57,457 bases of DNA, taken from the NCBI RefSeq assembly GCF_023653175.1, contig NZ_JAMNXL010000003.1:1-57457 (forward strand), in the 5' to 3' direction. This DNA comes from Erythrobacter sp. Lineage in GTDB: Bacteria; Pseudomonadota; Alphaproteobacteria; Sphingomonadales; Sphingomonadaceae. A program made the translations under genes and the position numbers. Of the stretch, positions 41,202 to 50,544 are shown piece after piece (position 1 is the first letter of the stretch; the number at the start of each line of letters is the position of its first letter). The notes under the pieces were generated by a model. It was not told the origin of the DNA, did not search any database, and saw nothing but the letters and a program-made list of their open reading frames with translations.

Positions 41202-41906
41202 ATGCAGAATCTGATCAAGCGCAATACCGGCCCGCACCGCCACGCTCCCGGCGATGGCAAGACGCTGGCCGAAAAGCTCGCGCAGAACGAGGCGATGCTG
41301 GCCGCCGCCGCCGAGGAAAGCGCCGCGCGCGTCGCGGCCGCCACCGCTGCTCCGGCGCCCGAGGCCCCGGCTGATGCGTATGCTGCCCCGCAGCCGCCCA
41401 AGCCCGCCGCCCCGGCTGCCGCCGCTCCGGCCGCCGCCGCTCCCGGCGCGGTCGACCCCGACGACACCGCCGCGATCGTCGCTGCCGCCAAGGCGATGCG
41501 CGATCGCTACTCCGGCCGGCCCGCCCCTGCCGCCGCAGTCGCCAAGACCTGCCTGATCGTCGACGACAGCCGCGTGATCCGCAAGGTTTCCAGCAAGATC
41601 GCGATCAGCCTCGGCTACGTGCCCGTAGAGGCCGAGAACGGCGAGGAAGCGCTCGCCCGCTGCAAGAAGTCGATGCCCGATCTGGTGCTGACCGACTGGA
41701 ACATGCCCGAAATGGACGGCATCGAGTTCGTCACCAAGCTGCGCAGCATCCCCACGCCCAAGGAGCCAGTGGTGGTGTTCTGCACCTCGAACGGCGAGGC
41801 CAAGGACATCCACGACGGCATCGCCGCGGGCGCGGATGACTACATCGTCAAGCCCTTCGACGAGGCGGCGCTCAAGGCCAAGCTGGAGAAGCTGGGGCGG
41901 GGTTGA
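41202..41906 (+). CDS. Response regulator: Ala/Pro-rich N-terminal region plus CheY-like receiver domain
   Basis: CLIVDDSRVIRKVSSKIAISLGYVPVEAENGEEALARCKKSMPDLVLTDWNMPEMDGIEFVTKLR...VKPFDEAALKAKL. Confidence 0.92.
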   Translation: MQNLIKRNTGPHRHAPGDGKTLAEKLAQNEAMLAAAAEESAARVAAATAAPAPEAPADAYAAPQPPKPAAPAAAAPAAAAPGAVDPDDTAAIVAAAKAMRDRYSGRPAPAAAVAKTCLIVDDSRVIRKVSSKIAISLGYVPVEAENGEEALARCKKSMPDLVLTDWNMPEMDGIEFVTKLRSIPTPKEPVVVFCTSNGEAKDIHDGIAAGADDYIVKPFDEAALKAKLEKLGRG

Positions 41907-41915
41907 GGCGGCAGG

Positions 41916-42176
41916 TCAGACCCTGCGGCCGCGGACCAGATTGAGCACCAGCAGCAGCAGGACCGAGCCGAGCAAAGAGACCGCGATCGCGCTCAGGCTG
42001 AGATCGCCGCTCATGATGTTGCCGCCGCCGATATAGGGATTGAGCAGAAAGCCGGCTACCAGCGCGCCGACAATCCCGACGACGACATTCATCACGATAC
42101 CGCCGCCGCCGCCGACAAGCATGCTGGCAACCCAGCCGATCAGGCCGCCCACGATCAAAAGAATTATCAGGTTCAC
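41916..42176 (-). CDS. GlsB/YeaQ/YmgE family stress-response membrane protein
   Basis: MNLIILLIVGGLIGWVASMLVGGGGGIVMNVVVGIVGALVAGFLLNPYIG. Confidence 0.88.
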   Translation of the reverse strand: MNLIILLIVGGLIGWVASMLVGGGGGIVMNVVVGIVGALVAGFLLNPYIGGGNIMSGDLSLSAIAVSLLGSVLLLLVLNLVRGRRV

Positions 42177-42288
42177 AGCTTTTCTCCCTGCGTTGCCCCT
42201 TCATACCGCAGGAAGGTCAGCCTTGTTCCGTGCCAGTGCGAACAACGCCCGGGGGAGCGCTTTGACGGGCCGCAGCAATCGCGGCGCA

Positions 42289-43014
42289 TCAACCGTAAGG
42301 CCGGATCCGTTCGTGGAGATAATTTCCGTCGAAGCCGGCAATCTCGGCGAGCTTGCTGGAATTGATGATCTTGAGCGACCCCTGGCTCAGTTCCATGACC
42401 TCGGCCCTCTTGAGCTCTCGCAGCACCCGGTTCACATGCACCGGGGTCAGCCCGAGCGCATCGGCCAGCACAAGCTGGGTCAGCGGCATCTTGCATTCGT
42501 CATCGGACGCCAGCCCGATGTTGCGCATGCGGATATAGAGTTCGCACATCAGATGCGCCACGCGTTCCACGCTTTTGCGCCGCCCCATGCTGGCAATCCA
42601 CGATCGCAAGATGCTCTGATCGACGAGTTGCGACCACCAGAATGCCTGCGTCAGGTTCGGCATTGCCTGAATCAGGACCTCCATTTCGGCCCGTGGCAAG
42701 GACGCGACGCTCGCCTTCGTCAACGTCATGATGCTGTGATCGATCGCCTGAAGGATGGCGATGTGGATGTCGCAGAAATCACCGGGAAGCAGGAACGAGA
42801 TGATCTGCCGTCCGCCGTCAGGCAAGATCTTGTAGCCGCAGGCCCAGCCGTCAAGGATCACGAACACCGGATCGGGGTCATCGCCTTCACGGATGAGGTG
42901 ATGTCCAGCGGGAAACTCGCGCACGTTTTTGCATGCCGCAGCAAGCAACGTCGTTTCGGCGTTACCTAAATCGCTGTATCCACTAAGGTGCCTGATGAGC
43001 GCGTTCGACGTCAT
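42289..43014 (-). CDS. Crp/Fnr family transcriptional regulator
   Basis: MTSNALIRHLSGYSDLGNAETTLLAAACKNVREFPAGHHLIREGDDPDPVFVILDGWACGYKILPDGGRQIISFLLPGDFCDI...LTQLVLADALGLTPVHVNRVLRELKR. Confidence 0.9.
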   Translation of the reverse strand: MTSNALIRHLSGYSDLGNAETTLLAAACKNVREFPAGHHLIREGDDPDPVFVILDGWACGYKILPDGGRQIISFLLPGDFCDIHIAILQAIDHSIMTLTKASVASLPRAEMEVLIQAMPNLTQAFWWSQLVDQSILRSWIASMGRRKSVERVAHLMCELYIRMRNIGLASDDECKMPLTQLVLADALGLTPVHVNRVLRELKRAEVMELSQGSLKIINSSKLAEIAGFDGNYLHERIRPYG

Positions 43015-43051
43015 TGTTGTCCGCCTGTCTATCAGGATGAATCGGCGATCA

Positions 43052-43075
43052 GGTTGATCCAAATTGTGCTCAACC
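43052..43075. promoter_or_regulatory. Inverted repeat, candidate regulator binding site
   Basis: GGTTGA-tccaaattgtgc-TCAACC between divergent genes. Confidence 0.4.
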
Positions 43076-43174
43076 GGAAAATTGCGCCCATAATCGCTGC
43101 CAGAGTTACAAAAATTCTGCAAACGCGCGCCACCATCTGATCCGCCCAAATCTATATTTGTTAGGCCCCACGGC

Positions 43175-43447
43175 ATGAGCCCGATTATTTATGACGACGA
43201 AGACATCGCTGACCGGTCAGAGCCCGATGCGCACGGGCAGGCGGCGCTATTGCTGGCGGAAAGCATTCTGCACGCCCTGGTGGAAACGCAGGCGCTTTCC
43301 CCGGCTGAGGCGATTTCGGTCATCGACACAACCTGCAACGTCAAGGTCGAGGTGGCTGAGCGGGCCGGGGAGTCGAGCAAGAGGATGAACGAGTCCCTGT
43401 CTTTGCTCCGCCGCATTTCCAATAGCTTCAAGGCGGACCTAGATTGA
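43175..43447 (+). CDS. Hypothetical protein, 90 aa
   Basis: MSPIIYDDEDIADRSEPDAHGQAALLLAESILHALVETQALSPAEAISVIDTTCNVKVEVAERAGESSKRMNESLSLLRRISNSFKADLD, divergent from the Crp-like gene. Confidence 0.65.
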   Translation: MSPIIYDDEDIADRSEPDAHGQAALLLAESILHALVETQALSPAEAISVIDTTCNVKVEVAERAGESSKRMNESLSLLRRISNSFKADLD

Positions 43448-43504
43448 GGGGTAAGGTGAAAATAATTGTTGTAAACTACCTTGATATGCCTCGTCCAAAA
43501 CGGA

Positions 43505-43519
43505 AGCGATTTTATCGCT
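43505..43519. promoter_or_regulatory. Perfect inverted repeat upstream of the second Crp-like gene
   Basis: AGCGAT-ttt-ATCGCT; nearby direct repeat GATCATAA at 43520-43527 and 43559-43566 in an AT-rich spacer. Confidence 0.4.
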
Positions 43520-43586
43520 GATCATAATCCAAATCAATCATCAATGAATTTAATTTGCGATCATAAGCTTCCGAATCAGGGGGAGC

Positions 43587-44336
43587 ATGCAAATGCCCAA
43601 TGCATTTCTAAGCCGCTTGCAGAGTCGAGCACATTTACAGGAAAGTGACACGAAGATCATCGAGGATCTTTGTCACAAGACCCGCAAGATACCGTCCAAG
43701 CAATACCTCTCCCGTGGTGGTCAGGGCGCGCTGAGTTTCTCGGTCCTCCTGAGCGGCTGGGCTGCGCGCTTTCAGGTCGTGAGAAATGGCGGTCGACAAA
43801 TCACGCAGTTGCTTCTTCCGGGCGACGCGTTCGATTATGACCCGCATTCGAGTGATGAGGCTGTCGACGAAATCGTCACGCTCCATGATTGTGCGGTCGT
43901 GAATATCAATTACACGGAGATTTATCGTGCGATTGAAGGTTCACCAGCCATTCGCAGCGCCATGTTGAATTATGGATGCATGGAGAATGCAATCTTCGCC
44001 TCATGGGTGGTCAATATCGGCCGCCGTGATGCCTATGAGCGGATGGCCCATCTCATCTGCGAACTGCAACACCGCCTGACAATTGACGATGCCGGCGAGG
44101 TCGAGAATGAATTCCTGTTCCCGCTGACACAGGAGGATCTGGCGGACGTGCTCGGGCTTACCCCGGTTCACATCAACCGCAAGCTGCAGATGCTGCGAGA
44201 AAACGACATGATCAGGCTGCGTTCGAAGCGGATGACGATCCTGAACCTTCCCGGGCTCAAGAAAATCGCCGGCTTCAATCCCTCCTACCTGACGTCGCGG
44301 AATTCTGTCCAAGACCGGTGGGCGGTGCATGCCTGA
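43587..44336 (+). CDS. Crp/Fnr family transcriptional regulator, paralog of the 42289-43014 gene
   Basis: VLLSGWAARFQVVRNGGRQITQLLLPGDAFDYD...NIGRRDAYERMAHLICELQHRL...PLTQEDLADVLGLTPVHINRKLQMLRENDMI. Confidence 0.9.
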   Translation: MQMPNAFLSRLQSRAHLQESDTKIIEDLCHKTRKIPSKQYLSRGGQGALSFSVLLSGWAARFQVVRNGGRQITQLLLPGDAFDYDPHSSDEAVDEIVTLHDCAVVNINYTEIYRAIEGSPAIRSAMLNYGCMENAIFASWVVNIGRRDAYERMAHLICELQHRLTIDDAGEVENEFLFPLTQEDLADVLGLTPVHINRKLQMLRENDMIRLRSKRMTILNLPGLKKIAGFNPSYLTSRNSVQDRWAVHA

Positions 44337-44344
44337 CAAGCGCT

Positions 44345-45280
44345 CTAGCGCACCCAATCGAGCCCGATCTCCTCGAACAATTCCTTGTCCTCGGCCCAGT
44401 TCTCCAGCACCTTGACGTGCAGGAACAGGTGCACCTTCACGCCCAGCACCTCCATCAGCTCCGCCCGCGCCGCCGCGCCGATTGCCTTGATCTTCGAGCC
44501 CCCCTTCCCGAGCACGATTGCGCGCTGGTTGTCGCGGGTGACGACGATCTGCTGGTGGATCTCGACAGAGCCATCGGGACGCACCTCGTAACGTTCGGGG
44601 CGCACGGCGCTGTCGTAGGGCAGTTCCTCGTGGAGCTGCTGGTAGAGCTGTTCGCGGGTGATCTCGGCGGCGAGCAGGCGTTCGGAGGCGTCGGAAACCT
44701 GGTCCTCGGGGTACATCCAGTCGCCGGCCGGCATCAGCGCGGCGAGCGCGTCCTTCAGTTCGGGCACGCCGTCGCCGGTGAGCGCCGAGATGAAGTAGAT
44801 CTCGGCAAAGTCGACCTTGGCCGAGAGATCCTGCGCGAGCGCCAGCAGCGGCTCCTTCTTGGCGCGGTCGACCTTGTTGAGGACGAGGATCTTGCGCTCG
44901 GGGCGGGCGGCGAGCGTCTCCAGCAGCGGCTCGAGTTCATGGCGGCGCTGCTTGATCGGATCGACCATTAGCAGCACCGCATCGGCGGCTTCCGCGCCCT
45001 CCCAAGCCGCGCTCACCATCGCGCGGTCGAGGCGGCGCTTGGGGGCGAAGATGCCTGGGGTGTCAACAAGGATCATCTGCGTGGGCGCGCCGTCCAACTC
45101 GTGCAGGGCGATGCCGAGCATTCGCGCGCGGGTCGTCTGCGCCTTGGCGCTGGTGATCGCGACCTTCTGGCCGACGAGGGCGTTGACGAGGGTCGACTTG
45201 CCGGCATTGGGCGCGCCGAGCACGGCAATCACGCCGCAGCGGGTGGGGGCGGAGGATTGGGGAGGGGGGGTGTCGCTCAT
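44345..45280 (-). CDS. era: GTPase Era
   Basis: VIAVLGAPNAGKSTLVNALVGQKVAITSAKAQTTRARMLGI; VDTPGIF; KH domain IVLGKGGSKIKAIGAAARAEL. Start ATG 45280. Confidence 0.95.
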   Translation of the reverse strand: MSDTPPPQSSAPTRCGVIAVLGAPNAGKSTLVNALVGQKVAITSAKAQTTRARMLGIALHELDGAPTQMILVDTPGIFAPKRRLDRAMVSAAWEGAEAADAVLLMVDPIKQRRHELEPLLETLAARPERKILVLNKVDRAKKEPLLALAQDLSAKVDFAEIYFISALTGDGVPELKDALAALMPAGDWMYPEDQVSDASERLLAAEITREQLYQQLHEELPYDSAVRPERYEVRPDGSVEIHQQIVVTRDNQRAIVLGKGGSKIKAIGAAARAELMEVLGVKVHLFLHVKVLENWAEDKELFEEIGLDWVR

Positions 45281-45446
45281 GCCGCGCCCATATCCGTTTG
45301 CACGCTGCTTGTCGAAGGGCACTATGTCGGTGGTTGTCGGTTCGTGGCCATGCAGTAGCCCTGCCGTTAGGGGCGCCGTGTGGCGAGGCACCAGTGTTTC
45401 TGCTTTGCAGAGCTTCGCTTCCACGTGAAGCATTACGTGAACAAAC

Positions 45447-46142
45447 TCACCCGAACTGTTCGAGGAAGGCCTTGGCGGCGAGCCTTTCGGCCTCGCCCTT
45501 GCTGGTCGCGGTCGCCTCAGCGCTGCCCACGTTCTTGACCGTGACGCGGACGGTGAAGCGCGCCGCGTGATCGGGGCCGGCGCGGTCGGTGACCTCGTAG
45601 AGCGGGGCCATGCGGCGGTTGCCTGCGGCCCATTCCTGCAGCGCGCTCTTGGGATGCTTGGCCTTGCCGACATCGCCTTCCAGCTCGTCGGTCCACAGGC
45701 GGTAGATGAGGGCCTGGGCGGCGTCGAAGCCGTGGGCGATGAAGCAGGCGCCGATCAGCGCCTCCATCACGTCGCCGAGGATCTTGTCGCTGTCCGCCCC
45801 GCCATCGTCGCGCGCCTGCTTGCCGAGGCGGATGTGAACGGGCAGCCCGATGGCGCGTGCGATCCGCGCGCAGGTCGCCCCGCTGACCAGCGCATTGAGG
45901 CGCTGCGAGAGGCGGCCCTCGGGCGCGTCGCCGGCGCGGAACAGCCACGCAGCGACCGACAGGCCGAGGACGCGGTCTCCAAGAAATTCAAGGCGTTGGT
46001 AATCGGTTGCCTCGGCGCCCGAGCCGTTGAAGCTGCCATGGGTCAGCGCCTCGAGCCACGGGGCGTCGGAACCGGGTGCGGGTGCGAAGCCCTGTGCTTC
46101 GAGCCAGGCGCGGGTTTCGGCGGCAAGGGCGCGCGCGGTCAC
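45447..46142 (-). CDS. rnc: Ribonuclease III
   Basis: LTHGSFNGSGAEATDYQRLEFLGDRVLGLSVAAWLF; KILGDVMEALIGACFIAHG; dsRBD. GTG start at 46142 overlaps the lepB stop. Confidence 0.94.
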   Translation of the reverse strand: MTARALAAETRAWLEAQGFAPAPGSDAPWLEALTHGSFNGSGAEATDYQRLEFLGDRVLGLSVAAWLFRAGDAPEGRLSQRLNALVSGATCARIARAIGLPVHIRLGKQARDDGGADSDKILGDVMEALIGACFIAHGFDAAQALIYRLWTDELEGDVGKAKHPKSALQEWAAGNRRMAPLYEVTDRAGPDHAARFTVRVTVKNVGSAEATATSKGEAERLAAKAFLEQFG

Positions 46143-46978
46143 AGCATGTTCCCGATCCGGTCCCAGCGCGCGGCCGAGAACCATGACACGGGGTTGAGCC
46201 AGTCGGCGCTGCCGTCGGTCGACCACACGATCACCGCAGCGCGGCCGACCAGCAGGTCCTGCGAGACGAACCCCACGCCCTCGCCCGCCAAGGCGGGGAA
46301 GCGGCTGTCCATCGAGCTGTCGCGGTTGTCGCCCATCACGAACAGGGTGCCGGGGGGCACGACCCTTTCGGCAAAAGCGTCGGCCTGCCACGGGCCGAAA
46401 TCGAGCACGGTGTAGGCGCGCCCGCCCGGCAGGGTCTCGCGGAACGCCTTGTAGCGGCACACTTGCCCGGCGCCCACGGCAGCAGGTTCGGCCTCGCCGC
46501 CCCAGGCGCAGTCGGTGTTGGGCGAGAGCGGGACGAGCACGTCGGGAGCGGGCACGCGCGGCACCCGCGTGCCGTTCAGCACCACCTCGCCGCCCACCAC
46601 CGCCACCCGGTCGCCCGGCAGGCCGATCACGCGCTTGATGTAGTCGCGCTGGTCGATGGGATGCTTGAAAATCGCGATGTCCCCGCGCTCCGGCGTGCCC
46701 GGCAGCAGCCGCCCGCCGGGCAGCGCAAGGTCGAATGGCAGCGAGTGGCGCGAGATGCCGTAGGGCCACTTGGCGGCGAGCAGATAGTCGCCGTTCATCA
46801 GCCGCGGCAGCATGGACTCCGAGGGAATGGAGAAGGGCGAGAAGATGAAGGTGCGGAACACCAGCACCAGCGCCAGCAGCTTGACGAGGAACCATGCGAA
46901 GCTGCCCCAGCCGTCGCTCGCGCGGGCATCTGATGCGGCGGGCGGCGATCCCCTGAGCGATTGGGTCTTAACATCCAT
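46139..46978 (-). CDS. lepB: Signal peptidase I
   Basis: FRTFIFSPFSIPSESMLPRLMNGDYLLAAKWPYG; RGDIAIFKHPIDQRDYIKRVIGLPGD; VPPGTLFVMGDNRDSSMDSR. Confidence 0.94.
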   Translation of the reverse strand: MDVKTQSLRGSPPAASDARASDGWGSFAWFLVKLLALVLVFRTFIFSPFSIPSESMLPRLMNGDYLLAAKWPYGISRHSLPFDLALPGGRLLPGTPERGDIAIFKHPIDQRDYIKRVIGLPGDRVAVVGGEVVLNGTRVPRVPAPDVLVPLSPNTDCAWGGEAEPAAVGAGQVCRYKAFRETLPGGRAYTVLDFGPWQADAFAERVVPPGTLFVMGDNRDSSMDSRFPALAGEGVGFVSQDLLVGRAAVIVWSTDGSADWLNPVSWFSAARWDRIGNML

Positions 46979-47027
46979 CGTCCCAGCCCTTACTCGCAGC
47001 CGCACACTTGCGCAAAGGGGAACACGT

Positions 47028-48581
47028 ATGGGCGGTATGGCAGGCGGAGACGCGGTGGCGGCGGCATGGGCGGCGTTGCGCGGATTGCCTCACCCGAAGC
47101 TTGCCGCGCTGTTCGCCGCCGATCCGGCGCGGCACGAGACGCTGACCCGCCAGATCGCATGGCCGGTCGCGCCTGGCAGCGAGGCCGAGGCGGGGATGCT
47201 GATCGATTTCTCCAAAACCCACCTGTCGGACGAGGCGCTGGTCGCCTTTGAAGCGCTCGCCGGGGCCGCGGGCTTCGGGGCCGCGCGGGAAAAACTGTTC
47301 GGCGGCGGGATCGTCAACCCCACCGAAGGCCGCGCCGCCACCCACGGCGCGCTGCGCGGCAGCGGCACGCCCGCGCAGGTGGAAGAGGCCGAGGCGCTGC
47401 TCGCGCGCATGGGCATGCTGGTGGAAGCCATTCACGAGGGCGCTTTGGGTGAGGTCAAGCACTGCATCGCGATCGGCATCGGCGGTTCGGCGCTGGGCCC
47501 GGCGCTCGCCATCGACGCGCTGACCCGCGATCTGGCGCTGGTCGATGTCCACGTGGTCTCGAATATCGACGGCCTTGCATTGGAACAGGCCTTTGCCGCC
47601 TGCGACCCCGAGACTACGCTGATCGCGGTCGCCTCCAAGACCTTCACCACCATCGAGACCATGACCAACGCCGCGAGCGCGCTGAAGTGGCTTGCCGACA
47701 ATGGCGTCGAGGATCCGGGCGGGCGCGTGGTCGCGCTCACCGCCGCGCCTGAAAAGGCGGTCGCATGGGGCGTGGACGAGACCCGCGTGCTCCCCTTCCC
47801 CGAGAGCGTCGGCGGGCGCTATTCGCTGTTCTCGAGCATCGGCTTCCCCATCGCGCTCGCGACCGGCATGGACGAGTTCCGGGCGATGCTGGCGGGGGCC
47901 AAGGCGGTCGACGATCATTTCCGCGAGACCGAGGGCCGCGCCAACGCGCCGCTGCTCGCCGCCTTCTGCGACCAGTATTACACGCGCCTGCGCGGCTGCC
48001 AGACCCGCGCGGTCTTCGCCTATGACGAGCGGCTCGCGCTCCTGCCCGACTATCTCCAGCAGCTCGAGATGGAATCCAACGGCAAGAGCGTGACTGCCGA
48101 GGGCGTGGCCGTAGACGGGGCGACCGCGGCGGTGACCTGGGGCGGGGTGGGGACCGATGGGCAGCACGCGGTGTTCCAGCTGCTCCATCAGGGCACGCAC
48201 CTCATCCCGGTCGATTTTCTGGTGAGCATCGCGCCGGGCGACGATCTCGACCCGGCGCATCACCGCATCCTGCTGATGAACTGCCTCGCGCAAGGCGCGG
48301 CGCTGATGGCGGGCAAGACCTCGGACGACCCCGCGCGCGCCTATGCTGGCGACCGGCCCTCGACCACCTTCCTCCTCGACGATTGCGACGCGGCGACGCT
48401 GGGCGCGCTGATCGCCTTCCACGAACAGCGCACCTTTGCGAACGCGGTGCTGATGGGGATCAACCCCTTCGACCAGTTCGGGGTGGAGCTGGGCAAGGCA
48501 ATCGCCAAGCAGATCGAGAGCGGGGAAGGCAGCTTTGACCCAAGCACCCGCGCGCTAATGGCGGCGGCGGGGTTGGGGTAA
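47028..48581 (+). CDS. pgi: Glucose-6-phosphate isomerase
   Basis: IGIGGSALGPALAIDAL; VASKTFTTIETMTNA; GGRYSLFSSIGFPIAL; NPFDQFGVELGKAIAKQI. Confidence 0.95.
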   Translation: MGGMAGGDAVAAAWAALRGLPHPKLAALFAADPARHETLTRQIAWPVAPGSEAEAGMLIDFSKTHLSDEALVAFEALAGAAGFGAAREKLFGGGIVNPTEGRAATHGALRGSGTPAQVEEAEALLARMGMLVEAIHEGALGEVKHCIAIGIGGSALGPALAIDALTRDLALVDVHVVSNIDGLALEQAFAACDPETTLIAVASKTFTTIETMTNAASALKWLADNGVEDPGGRVVALTAAPEKAVAWGVDETRVLPFPESVGGRYSLFSSIGFPIALATGMDEFRAMLAGAKAVDDHFRETEGRANAPLLAAFCDQYYTRLRGCQTRAVFAYDERLALLPDYLQQLEMESNGKSVTAEGVAVDGATAAVTWGGVGTDGQHAVFQLLHQGTHLIPVDFLVSIAPGDDLDPAHHRILLMNCLAQGAALMAGKTSDDPARAYAGDRPSTTFLLDDCDAATLGALIAFHEQRTFANAVLMGINPFDQFGVELGKAIAKQIESGEGSFDPSTRALMAAAGLG

Positions 48582-48827
48582 GCGCGTATTCGATTGACTT
48601 TCGGCCCGCCTGCGCCCACACGGCCCCCATCGAAGCGCGCTAGCCATGCGTGAAGCGGCGGACCTCTCCAAAAAATGTCCGCCCCGGCCGCGCCTCGGTT
48701 CTACCCCAAGACTTCCCTTTTCACGCGGGCGGTTTCAACCCCCGCGCCGCGCGTGGCGTGCCTTCGTGGACGATTGAGTCCGGGGCAGCCCAGCGCGCGT
48801 CGCAGATTATTTGCGAGTTACATCAAC

Positions 48828-50435
48828 ATGACCACTTTTGCTGACCTCGGGCTGTCGCAGCCCGTGCTTCAGGCCCTCGACATGAAGGGCTACACCATTC
48901 CCACCCCGATCCAGGCGCAGGCGATCCCAGCCGTGCTCAAGGGCCGCGACCTTCTCGGGATCGCGCAGACCGGCACCGGCAAGACTGCCGCTTTCATGCT
49001 CCCCAGCATCGACCGGCTGCGTGAGGCGGACAAGCCGATCCCGTTCAAGTCCTGCCGCATGCTGGTGCTCGCCCCGACCCGCGAGCTTGCCGTGCAGATC
49101 GCCGACAGCGCCAAGGATTATGGCGCGCTGGCGGGCCTCAAGGTCCAGTGCATCGTCGGTGGCACCTCAGTGGGCAAGGATCGCAACAAGCTCCATCGCG
49201 GCACCGACATTCTGGTCGCGACCCCGGGCCGCCTGCTCGACCTGATCGACCAGAAGGCGCTAAATCTGGCGGGCATCGAAATTCTGGTGCTCGACGAGGC
49301 TGACCAGATGCTCGACCTCGGCTTCATCCACGCGCTGCGCAAGATCCGCGAGCTCGCCCCCAAGGATCGCCAGACGCTGTTCTTCAGCGCGACCATGCCC
49401 AAGGCGATCAAGGAGCTGGTGAGCGGGTTCTGCAACAACCCCGTGCAGGTCTCGGTCACGCCGGAAAGCACCACCGCCGAACGCATCGACCAGTACCTCT
49501 TCATGGTGCAGCAGGACGAAAAGCTCAGCTTGCTCGAAATGATCCTCAAGGGCCGCCACACGGTGCCGGGCACCGTCGAACGCGTGTTGATCTTCACCCG
49601 TACCAAGCACGGCGCGGACCGGGTGGTGAAAAAGCTCGAACAGGCGGGCATTCCGGCCAACGCGATCCACGGCAACAAGTCGCAGCCCCAGCGCCAGCGC
49701 GCGCTCGAGGATTTCCGCAAGGCCCGCGTGCCGGTGCTGATCGCGACCGACGTTGCCGCGCGCGGGATCGACATTCCGGGCGTCAGCCACGTGATCAATT
49801 ACGAGCTGCCCAACGTGCCCGAACAATATGTCCACCGCATCGGGCGGACCGCGCGTGCGGGCAAGAGCGGGATCGCGATCGCCTTCTGTGCCGAGGATGA
49901 ACGTGCCTATCTCAAGGACATCCGCAAGACGACCGGCGCCGAGCTTGAGCGTCTGCCGCTGCCCGACAACTTCCGCGCGGTGGTGGAAGGCGAGGGGCCG
50001 GAAAAGCCTGCTCCCCGCCAGCCGGTCAAGCGCGTGCAGGCCCGTCCGCTCGGGCAGCGCGGGGCCGCCAAAGGTGACCGCCGCCCCGAACAACGCGGCG
50101 AGCGTCGTCCGCAGCAGGGCGAACCGCGCCGCGCAGAAGGCGACCGCCGTCCGCAGGGCGGGGAGCGTCGTGCGGAAGGCGAACGTCGCCCGCCGCAGAG
50201 TGATCGCAAGCCGCAGGGCGAACGTCGGCCTGCCGATGCACCTGGCGGTGATCGCCGTGCCTTTGGCGGTGCCAAGCCCGGCGGTAACGGCGGCAATGGC
50301 GGCGGCCAGCGTCACCCCGGCGGCGGGCGTCCGGCCGGTAGCGGCGGTGGCAACGGCGGCGGAGGCAACCGCGGTCGCGGTCGTCCCGGTGGTGGTGGTG
50401 GTGGCGGGGGTCGTCCCCGCGCCGCGCAGGGCTGA
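48828..50435 (+). CDS. DEAD-box RNA helicase with long Arg/Gly/Gln-rich low-complexity tail
   Basis: MTTFADLGLSQPVLQALDMKGYTIPTPIQAQAIPAVLKGRDLLGIAQTGTGKTAAF; DEADQMLDLGF; C-terminal GDRRPEQRGERRPQQGEPRRAEGDRRP... and poly-Gly. Confidence 0.93.
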   Translation: MTTFADLGLSQPVLQALDMKGYTIPTPIQAQAIPAVLKGRDLLGIAQTGTGKTAAFMLPSIDRLREADKPIPFKSCRMLVLAPTRELAVQIADSAKDYGALAGLKVQCIVGGTSVGKDRNKLHRGTDILVATPGRLLDLIDQKALNLAGIEILVLDEADQMLDLGFIHALRKIRELAPKDRQTLFFSATMPKAIKELVSGFCNNPVQVSVTPESTTAERIDQYLFMVQQDEKLSLLEMILKGRHTVPGTVERVLIFTRTKHGADRVVKKLEQAGIPANAIHGNKSQPQRQRALEDFRKARVPVLIATDVAARGIDIPGVSHVINYELPNVPEQYVHRIGRTARAGKSGIAIAFCAEDERAYLKDIRKTTGAELERLPLPDNFRAVVEGEGPEKPAPRQPVKRVQARPLGQRGAAKGDRRPEQRGERRPQQGEPRRAEGDRRPQGGERRAEGERRPPQSDRKPQGERRPADAPGGDRRAFGGAKPGGNGGNGGGQRHPGGGRPAGSGGGNGGGGNRGRGRPGGGGGGGGRPRAAQG

Positions 50436-50544
50436 TCCGCGCGGCATTGCGACTTTAGTCTGAAATACTGGATTTCGGGCCCCGATGGTTGCCGCCATCG
50501 GGGCCTTCGCCCATATGCGCTTGCGACTAATCGGGAGCGGCGCA

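Noticed and set aside
41340-41460. Dense GCC/GCT/CCG repeats resembling a tandem repeat array
   Set aside because: Explained by an Ala/Pro-rich linker in the response regulator; irregular unit, not a VNTR of clear period.
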